Assembly (NCBI RefSeq): GCF_030580855.1
Contig: NZ_JAUQOP010000012.1
Location: forward strand, 1 to 64,000
Direction of reading: 5' to 3'
Source of the DNA: Pseudomonas citrullilanati
GTDB taxonomy: Bacteria; Pseudomonadota; Gammaproteobacteria; Pseudomonadales; Pseudomonadaceae
Length of the DNA: 64,000 bases
The number at the start of each line of letters is the position of its first letter. Positions within the stretch are counted from its first letter, which is position 1. Positions 58,315 to 64,000 of this stretch are shown here, in pieces. Both the position numbers and the translations under genes were made by a program. The notes under the pieces were generated by a model. It was not told the origin of the DNA. It saw only the letters and a program-made list of their open reading frames with translations, and did no database searches.

Positions 58315-59478
58315 TTACAGCGCCAACCCCGCCTTGACCCGATACTGATTGCGCACCGGTGTTGCATATTGCAGCACCAGGAACGGCCGGTGTTCTGCCG
58401 GGCAAGCGTCCAGCCGGCGCTGCCATTCTTCCTCGGCCTTGGCCAGTTCCTCGGCACCGAACACCTCGGCCGCCGTGGGCACCTGCAACTGCGGGTCGGC
58501 ATCCGCCCATTGGGCGTAGGCCAGGTAATGCACCGGGAACAACCGGTAGCCGCCGAGGATCTGCCGGTCCATCTCCACGGCCAATTGCTTGGTGTCCTCG
58601 TAGTATTCGGTGATCGGCGCGGCGAAGTTCACATGGACCCGGCCCTTGTAGCCGGTGATGCCCTTGGCGATGCTCACGTCGTCCTCGCCGGGCGCCTTGG
58701 TATAGGTGCCGGTGGTGGCGCGAATGTACAGCTCGCGGGCCTTGGCCTGGTCGCACGGGTCGTATTCGTAGCTGATGGACACCGGCGTGAGGTTCAGCGA
58801 CTGGATCACCTCGCCGAAGGGCTCGTCCTTGCGGCTCATGTGGAACATCTTGAGGATCGCCGACTCGGTGCGGTCGTCGCCATCCTTGGCCCGGCCTTCG
58901 GCCTGGGCGATCCAGATCGAGGCGCAGTCGTTGCGGATCGAGTGGTTGATGTAGGCCGACAGCAATTGATAGGCCGCCAGTTTTTCCCGGCGCCCGGTGA
59001 GGGAGCGGTGCACGATGAAGCTCTTGTTCAGGCGCATCAGGTCGCTGACGAACGGCTTTTGCAGCAGGTTGTCGCCAATGGCGATGCGCGGCGTCGGCAG
59101 GCCGGCGTGGTACACGGCATAGTTGACGAAGGCCGGGTCCATCACGATGTCGCGGTGGTTGGCGAGGAACAGGTACGCGCTGCCGGACTTGAACTGCTCC
59201 ACGCCGGTATACGTCACGCCGTCGGTGGCGCGCTCGATGGTGTGGTCGACATAGAACTCCACCTTGTCCTGCAAAGTGGCGACGGAGCTCACGCCGGCGA
59301 ACTCACGACGCAATCTTTGCGCTATAAGGGGTTTGAGCATCCAGCCGAAAGCGCCGGCCATGCGCGGGAAGCGGAAGTGGGTGAGGATATCTAGAAACGC
59401 CTTGTCGCCGAGCAGCCGTGCCAGCACCGCTGGGACTTCACTGTCGTCGTAAGGTCGGATGGCATCGAATTCGCCCAT
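58315..59478 (-). CDS. Acyltransferase of the PlsC-like superfamily
   Basis: A 387-residue protein starting at an ATG at 59478 (MGEFDAIRPYDDSEVP); a second ATG lies one codon upstream. The acyltransferase block reads LFLANHRDIVMDPAFVN, where the His and Asp are separated by five residues and not the usual four of HX4D. Downstream FIVHRSLTGRREKL and IAQAEGRAKDGDD correspond to further substrate-binding blocks (the latter to the PEGTR-type motif). It probably transfers acyl chains to a lipid head group, but the acceptor is not known. No strong membrane helix. Confidence 0.78.
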   Translation of the reverse strand: MGEFDAIRPYDDSEVPAVLARLLGDKAFLDILTHFRFPRMAGAFGWMLKPLIAQRLRREFAGVSSVATLQDKVEFYVDHTIERATDGVTYTGVEQFKSGSAYLFLANHRDIVMDPAFVNYAVYHAGLPTPRIAIGDNLLQKPFVSDLMRLNKSFIVHRSLTGRREKLAAYQLLSAYINHSIRNDCASIWIAQAEGRAKDGDDRTESAILKMFHMSRKDEPFGEVIQSLNLTPVSISYEYDPCDQAKARELYIRATTGTYTKAPGEDDVSIAKGITGYKGRVHVNFAAPITEYYEDTKQLAVEMDRQILGGYRLFPVHYLAYAQWADADPQLQVPTAAEVFGAEELAKAEEEWQRRLDACPAEHRPFLVLQYATPVRNQYRVKAGLAL

Positions 59479-59621
59479 CATGCTCTCTTGTTGGAAACGG
59501 CTAGGGTAAGTAAAGGTTCGCTTGAAAAAAACGACGGGGCACGGCCTGGAAGATAGCCAGGCGAAAATAGCCCTGCAAACAGACCGGCGATTATACGCAC
59601 AAGTCACCTGGGAGGCCCGCG

Positions 59622-59804
59622 ATGCTGGAAACTGCGCTTTATGATTGCCCCTATTGTGGTGAAGAGATCGAGACGTCCGTGGACCTGTCCGCAGGGGACC
59701 AGACCTATATCGAGGACTGCCAGGTCTGTTGCCGGCCGGTCACCTTCGTCTTGCAGGTGCATGGCGAGGAATGGCACCTCGAGGTCCATGGCGAAAACGA
59801 CTGA
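59622..59804 (+). CDS. CPXCG-motif cysteine-rich protein
   Basis: A 60-residue protein with two cysteine pairs, CPYCGEEI and CQVCCRPV, likely binding one zinc. GGGAGG lies 6 bases before the ATG. This is a conserved small family of gammaproteobacteria with unknown role. It is 13 bases upstream of a DUF2007 gene, and the two are probably co-transcribed. Confidence 0.88.
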   Translation: MLETALYDCPYCGEEIETSVDLSAGDQTYIEDCQVCCRPVTFVLQVHGEEWHLEVHGEND

Positions 59805-59817
59805 CGGGGGCGTGCCC

Positions 59818-60078
59818 ATGCGACGCATCTACGAGCTGGAAAGCCTGATGGAAGGCGAGTTGCTGCAAGGCATGCTCGCCAGCGAGGGCATCACCGCGCA
59901 CCTGGTGGGGCGTGACCTGGTGGGCGGCGCCGGCGAGTTGCCGATGCAGGGCCTGCTGGGGCTGGCGGTGGAGGACGAGCAGGCGCAGTACGCCCGGGAG
60001 CTGATCGTTGCGTACAATGCCGCGATGCCAGTGCCCGGCGATGAGCCGGAGAGCTACCCCGGCACGTTGGTCTGTTAG
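59818..60078 (+). CDS. DUF2007 putative signal-transducing protein
   Basis: An 86-residue protein, MRRIYELESLMEGELLQGML at its start, with the DUF2007 pattern (LLQGMLASEGITAHL, GGAGELP, VEDEQAQYARELI). The fold is ACT- or PII-like, which gives the family its name, but no partner is known. It follows the CPXCG gene with a 13-base gap. Confidence 0.85.
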   Translation: MRRIYELESLMEGELLQGMLASEGITAHLVGRDLVGGAGELPMQGLLGLAVEDEQAQYARELIVAYNAAMPVPGDEPESYPGTLVC

Positions 60079-60168
60079 GCTTTGGGCGCAGAGCGTGGGG
60101 TCGTCCCTCGACGAATCCCCGTACAAGGCCCAGGCTGGCGGCCGTTTGATCAAGAGTCGTGTTACCCC

Positions 60169-60792
60169 ATGTGTGGACGTTATGCCCTGTTTCGCTGGAA
60201 CCCCGCTTTCGCGGCCTTGCCCGGCTTTCCTGCCGACCAGAAGGCCCAATGGAATATTTCGCCCAACGATTCGGTGCTGATGTTGCGTGCCGGCGCCGAG
60301 GGCCAGCGGGAACTGGCCCGGGCTCGCTGGGGGCTGACCCCGCCCTGGCTGACCGACCTGTCCCGCACCCCGGCCCACGCCCGGGCCGAAACCGTGGCCG
60401 AGCAACCCATGTTCCGCGAGGCCCTGCGCCTGCGCCGCTGCCTGCTGCCGGCCAACGGTTTCTATGAATGGCGCGGGGGCACGCGCAAGCGCCCGTACTG
60501 GCTGACGCCGGGGGAGGGTTCGTCGTTGTTGTTCGCCGCGATCTGGGAGGCGTACCCAGTCCAGGAACAGGTCTGGCTGAGCACCGCGGTCATTACCCAG
60601 CCGGCGGCGGGGCAGCGTCGGCCATTGATCCTGGATCAAGAAGGCCAGCGCCTGTGGCTCGACCCCGAGACGCCATTGCATGCCTTGCAAGGGCTGCTGG
60701 CCAGCGAACCGGCGCCGCTGCGCGAGCGGGTGCTGGCCAACCTGGTCAATGACCCGAAGCTCAATGGGCCGGAGTGCCTGACGCCGGCTTGA
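60169..60792 (+). CDS. SRAP-family protein (YedK-like) with altered active site
   Basis: A 207-residue SRAP-domain protein beginning MCGRYALF, so Cys2 becomes the N-terminal nucleophile after Met removal. The family WNISPN and NGFYEW (Glu100, equivalent to YedK Glu105) segments are kept. In YedK the Asn of NARxET and the His of HxRMP complete the site for DNA-protein crosslinking at abasic sites. Here the first reads HARAET (His70) and the second GQRRP (Gly148-Gln149). The protein may still bind abasic single-stranded DNA, but its crosslink chemistry could differ. Confidence 0.85.
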   Translation: MCGRYALFRWNPAFAALPGFPADQKAQWNISPNDSVLMLRAGAEGQRELARARWGLTPPWLTDLSRTPAHARAETVAEQPMFREALRLRRCLLPANGFYEWRGGTRKRPYWLTPGEGSSLLFAAIWEAYPVQEQVWLSTAVITQPAAGQRRPLILDQEGQRLWLDPETPLHALQGLLASEPAPLRERVLANLVNDPKLNGPECLTPA

Positions 60793-60816
60793 GGGTGTTG
60801 GTGCGGGTGCTGGTGC

Positions 60817-60888
60817 CTTTCGCGAGCTGGCTCGCTCCCACAGGTTGCGCGGCGCGTTCCATTGTGGGAGCGAGCCAGCTCGCGAAGA
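60817..60888. repeat. REP pair in inverted orientation
   Basis: TTTCGCGAGCTGGCTCGCTCCCAC (about 60818-60841) and GTGGGAGCGAGCCAGCTCGCGA (about 60864-60885) form an inverted pair with about 22 bases between them, between the convergent SRAP and chemoreceptor genes. Confidence 0.84.
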
Positions 60889-60898
60889 CGCGTCGGAA

Positions 60899-63037
60899 TC
60901 AAACCCTGAACTGATTGATCAACCGCCGCTGCTGTTCCGCCAGCTTGGTCAACCCGGCGCTGGCGGCGCTGGATTCGTCCGCGCCGCTGGCAACTTCGTT
61001 GGCCACCTGGCCGATGTTGATCACATTGCGGTTGATGTCATCGGCCACGGCGCTCTGCTCCTCGGCGGCGCTGGCAATCTGGGTGTTCATGTCGCTGATC
61101 ACCGACACCGCCTGGGTGATCGTCTCCAGGGCCTGGGCCGCCTTCGCCGCGTGCTGCACGCTTTCATCGGTGCGGTGCTGGCTGTCTTCCATCACCCGCA
61201 CCACATCCCGGGTGCCTTGTTGCAACTGCTGGATCATCGACTGGATTTCTTCCGTGGCCTGCTGCGTCTTCTGCGCCAGGTTGCGCACCTCATCGGCGAC
61301 CACGGCGAAGCCGCGACCCTGTTCACCCGCGCGGGCGGCCTCGATGGCGGCGTTGAGGGCGAGCAGGTTGGTCTGCTCGGCGATCCCGCGAATGGCGGTG
61401 AGGATGGCGTTGATGTTCTCGCTGTCCTTGGCCAGCGTCTGCACCACGCCCACCGCCTTGCCAATCTCCACCGCCAGCGCGCCGATGGCGGTGGAGGTGT
61501 CCTGCACGATCTGCATGCCCTGGCTGGCGGCCTGATCGGCGTGGCTGGCGGCTTGTGCGGCCTGGGACGCATTGCGGGCCACGTCCTGGGCGGTGGCGGT
61601 CATCTCGTGGACGGCGGTGGCCACCTGATCGATCTCCGACATTTGCTTGTGCACGCCCTGGTTGGTGCGGATCGCGATGTCGGCGGTGTGTTCCGACGAG
61701 TCGCTGACGCTCTGCACCGAGGTCACCACTTGCGTGATCATGCCTTGCAACTTGCTCAGGAAGGTGTTGAACCCCCTGGCGATCGAACCCAGTTCGTCGG
61801 CGCGGTCGCTGACCAGTCGACGGGTCAGGTCGCCTTCGCCCTGGGCGATGTCATCGAGCATCGCCACCATCTGCTTGAGCGGCCGGGCAATGCCATGGCC
61901 CACCAGCCAGATCACCAGCAGGCCGACACCGGCAATCGCCAGGCCCACCATCGCCATGCCGAAGATGTCGGCCTGGCGCTGATGATCGAGGTCGTCCTGC
62001 AAGGCCTGCAGGTCAGCCATCACGGCGTTCAGCGGCAGTTGCAACATCAGTGTCCAGCGTGCGTTGGTGTCGCCGATGCCGAACGGCATGTACACCTCGA
62101 TATGCCCGTGTTCTTCATCGATGTCGTAGCGCACGTCGTCCGCGCCGAGCTTGCCCAGGTTGTCCAGTTCGCTGGCGTCGAGCAGGTCGCTGGCTTTTTC
62201 CCCGAGCTTGCTCGGGTCTTTGGTGAAGGCCACGAAGCGGTTGTTGCTGGAGAGCAAGGCCATTTCCCCGGCGCCGTCGTACAACTTGCCGTCGGCGGCC
62301 ACGAGCATGTCCTGGATGAAGTTCACCGACAGGTCGGCCCCGACGATGCCCTGGAACTTGCCGTCGATGAGGATCGGCTCGATGAATGAGGCGAGCATGG
62401 TCATGGTGTCGCCGACGCGGTAGGGCGCCGGGTCGATCACGCAGGCCTTGCGGCTGTCCTGGGAACACAGGTAGTACTCACTGGCACGAATGCCGGTGGA
62501 AAGCAGTTTCTGGTCGGTCACGTCGGCGAGTTTTTCCAGGCCGAGGGTGCCGTCCTGGTTGCGAAACCACCAGGGCAGGAAACGCCCGTTGGTCTCCATG
62601 CCCACCACCTGGCTGTTCACGTAGCGGGCGTCGTCGTGATCGATGGCGTTCGGTTCCCAGGCGATATAGGCGCCCAGGACCTTGGGATTGCGCACCACGG
62701 TTTCGCGCAGCAGGCTGATCATCTGCTCGCGAGGCACCTTCAAGGGCGGGTTGCCGTCCGCGCCCTGCATGCCCATCAGTGCGTTGGTAGTGGCCAGGCC
62801 CTTGGCGAGCTGCAGCGGCGCCTCCAGTTCCCGTTGGATCAGGCTGGCCTGGGTGCGGGCCAGGGCGCCGAGGCGCTGTTCGATGAGCTGTTCGAATTGC
62901 GCCCGGGTCCGTTGTTGCACCATCTCCTGGGTGCGGGCGCCGGCAAACAACGCGTACAGCACCAGGGCGCCGACCACGCTGAGGACGATAGCGCCGGCCA
63001 GGGCCGCTACGGAAAACTGGATCGATTTGAATTTCAT
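60899..63037 (-). CDS. Methyl-accepting chemotaxis protein with dCache-like sensor
   Basis: A 712-residue chemoreceptor from an ATG at 63037, with GGAGCC 3 bases upstream. A membrane helix at residues about 9-33 leads into a large periplasmic domain (about 35-350) with a dCache-like pattern ([45 protein letters not shown]). A second helix lies near 375, followed by HAMP and the signalling tip [22 protein letters not shown]. The YxxxRxWY-type amino-acid-binding motif of dCache domains is not visible, so the ligand is unlikely to be a simple amino acid. Confidence 0.9.
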   Translation of the reverse strand: MKFKSIQFSVAALAGAIVLSVVGALVLYALFAGARTQEMVQQRTRAQFEQLIEQRLGALARTQASLIQRELEAPLQLAKGLATTNALMGMQGADGNPPLKVPREQMISLLRETVVRNPKVLGAYIAWEPNAIDHDDARYVNSQVVGMETNGRFLPWWFRNQDGTLGLEKLADVTDQKLLSTGIRASEYYLCSQDSRKACVIDPAPYRVGDTMTMLASFIEPILIDGKFQGIVGADLSVNFIQDMLVAADGKLYDGAGEMALLSSNNRFVAFTKDPSKLGEKASDLLDASELDNLGKLGADDVRYDIDEEHGHIEVYMPFGIGDTNARWTLMLQLPLNAVMADLQALQDDLDHQRQADIFGMAMVGLAIAGVGLLVIWLVGHGIARPLKQMVAMLDDIAQGEGDLTRRLVSDRADELGSIARGFNTFLSKLQGMITQVVTSVQSVSDSSEHTADIAIRTNQGVHKQMSEIDQVATAVHEMTATAQDVARNASQAAQAASHADQAASQGMQIVQDTSTAIGALAVEIGKAVGVVQTLAKDSENINAILTAIRGIAEQTNLLALNAAIEAARAGEQGRGFAVVADEVRNLAQKTQQATEEIQSMIQQLQQGTRDVVRVMEDSQHRTDESVQHAAKAAQALETITQAVSVISDMNTQIASAAEEQSAVADDINRNVINIGQVANEVASGADESSAASAGLTKLAEQQRRLINQFRV

Positions 63038-63251
63038 AAAGGCTCCGGACGCAGGATGACGTCTGGAACTTGTATCGGCATTTTGGCGCCCCGGCATGAG
63101 GCGCTGTTCGTCGGATGACTGTTTTGGCTGGGTGAGTGTCGCAAATGGAAACGTGGGCGTTTTCCGAAAAATCGGTAATCCATCGTCATGTATCTGGCGC
63201 CGATACAAATCACCGCCTAGGATACGCCCACGTTTCCAGGGAGCTTCTTAT

Positions 63252-64000
63252 ATGCACAAGACATTGATGGTGAGTGTACTGGGCGCGGGCCTGCTGCTCG
63301 CCGGTTGCCAATCGGTGAATACCACCAGCGGCGGCGCCGTGGGCGTGGAGCGCAAGCAGTACATGTTCAGCATGTTGTCGACCGACGAGGTCAACCAGAT
63401 GTATGCCCAGTCCTACCAGAAGACGGTGGGCGAGGCGAGCAGCCAGGGGGCGTTGGACAAAAACAGCAATGAAGCCAAGCGCGTCCAGGCCATTGCCAGC
63501 CGGCTGATCGCCCAGGCGCCGGTGTTCCGCCCGGACTCGGCGCAGTGGAAGTGGGAAGTGAACCTGATCAAGAGCGACGAGCTCAACGCCAACTGTGGCC
63601 CTGGCGGCAAGATCATTTTCTACACCGGGTTGATCGATTCGCTGAAACTCACCGACGATGAAATCGCCGCGGTCATGGGCCATGAAATCGCCCACGCCCT
63701 GCGCGAGCACGGCCGCGAAGCGATGTCCAAGGCCTACGGTATCGAGATGGCCAAGCAGGGCGCCGGTGCCTTGTTCGGCCTGGGCCAGGACAGCCTCGCC
63801 CTGGCCGACACCGTGGCCAACTATGGCATGACCCTGCCCAACAGCCGTGCCAACGAGAACGAAGCCGACCTGATCGGCCTCGAACTGGCGGCCCGTGCCG
63901 GCTACAACCCGAACGCCGCGATCACCTTGTGGAACAAGATGAGCAAGGCCTCGGAAGGGGCGCCGCCGGAGTTCATGAGCACCCACCCGGCGTCGAGCAG
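63252..64000 (+). CDS. M48-family metalloprotease lipoprotein, cut by window end
   Basis: The frame is open from the ATG at 63252 to the window end, giving 249 codons. A lipoprotein signal (LLLAGC) precedes a metalloprotease domain with the zinc motif HEIAHALREH and the downstream ENEAD glutamate. This is the Oma1/LoiP-like M48 type that cleaves proteins at the periplasmic face of the outer membrane. The C-terminus lies beyond the window. It is divergent from the chemoreceptor gene. Confidence 0.9.
   Translation, partial: MHKTLMVSVLGAGLLLAGCQSVNTTSGGAVGVERKQYMFSMLSTDEVNQMYAQSYQKTVGEASSQGALDKNSNEAKRVQAIASRLIAQAPVFRPDSAQWKWEVNLIKSDELNANCGPGGKIIFYTGLIDSLKLTDDEIAAVMGHEIAHALREHGREAMSKAYGIEMAKQGAGALFGLGQDSLALADTVANYGMTLPNSRANENEADLIGLELAARAGYNPNAAITLWNKMSKASEGAPPEFMSTHPASS

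Overview
The window is a stretch of core chromosome from a fluorescent Pseudomonas (P. fluorescens group). The basis is gene order and protein sequence read by eye, with no database search. The runs holD-rimI, mksF-mksE-mksB, hemA-prfA-prmC-moeB-murI-pagL, lolB-ispE-tRNA-Gln-prs-rplY-pth-ychF and uraA-upp / hpt all match the usual Pseudomonas layout. Coding sequence is GC-rich, and the gaps hold the REP palindromes (GGGAGCGAGC..GCTCGCGA) typical of this group.

Layout. 1-160: the end of an rRNA operon (5S, terminator). 0.26-3.8 kb: a LetAB/Pqi-type envelope lipid transport operon in which LetA is split into two half-size genes and LetB carries six MCE domains. 3.9-8.8 kb (minus): the MksFEB condensin, without the MksG nuclease. 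8.9-10.2 kb: the divergent DNA polymerase III psi subunit (holD) and rimI. 10.3-19.2 kb: a mixed block with an acidic protein, carbonic anhydrase, a SET-domain protein, a periplasmic unknown, a short-chain fatty acid transporter, a soluble two-PAS chemoreceptor, a DUF2975/XRE pair and gamma-glutamyltransferase. 19.3-27.2 kb: tRNA-Met, a membrane chemoreceptor, a TerC/CBS/CorC membrane protein, a DUF3592 pair and a modular delta-60/RTX secreted protein. 27.2-34.1 kb (minus): housekeeping genes ychF, pth, rplY, prs, tRNA-Gln, ispE, lolB and a TPR lipoprotein. 34.3-39.7 kb: hemA, prfA, prmC, moeB, murI, then the lipid A deacylase pagL.

40-47.8 kb looks like a light-response region: photolyase (phrB), a MerR regulator resembling class II LitR, a YbgA (DUF523/DUF1722) protein, a renalase-like FAD amine oxidase and an SDR protein that lacks the catalytic Tyr and Lys. 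A divergent epimerase-hemH unit lies on the other side. TGTACA palindromes cluster on the two promoters of this region, which suggests autoregulated, light-relieved repression. 47.9-64 kb: nucleobase uptake and salvage (uraA, upp, hpt), a WbuC cupin, a SulP transporter bracketed by near-identical palindromes, malate:quinone oxidoreductase, a 740-bp gap with a nested stem-loop, several small conserved proteins, a YajG lipoprotein, an acyltransferase, a SRAP protein with an altered active site, a third chemoreceptor and an M48 metalloprotease cut by the window end.

No insertion sequence, prophage, CRISPR array or obvious horizontally acquired island was seen. The strongest leads for follow-up are the TGTACA-marked photolyase region, the SDR-fold pseudoenzyme, the SRAP active-site variant, the structured intergenic element at 55953-56030 and the REPIN-like repeats.
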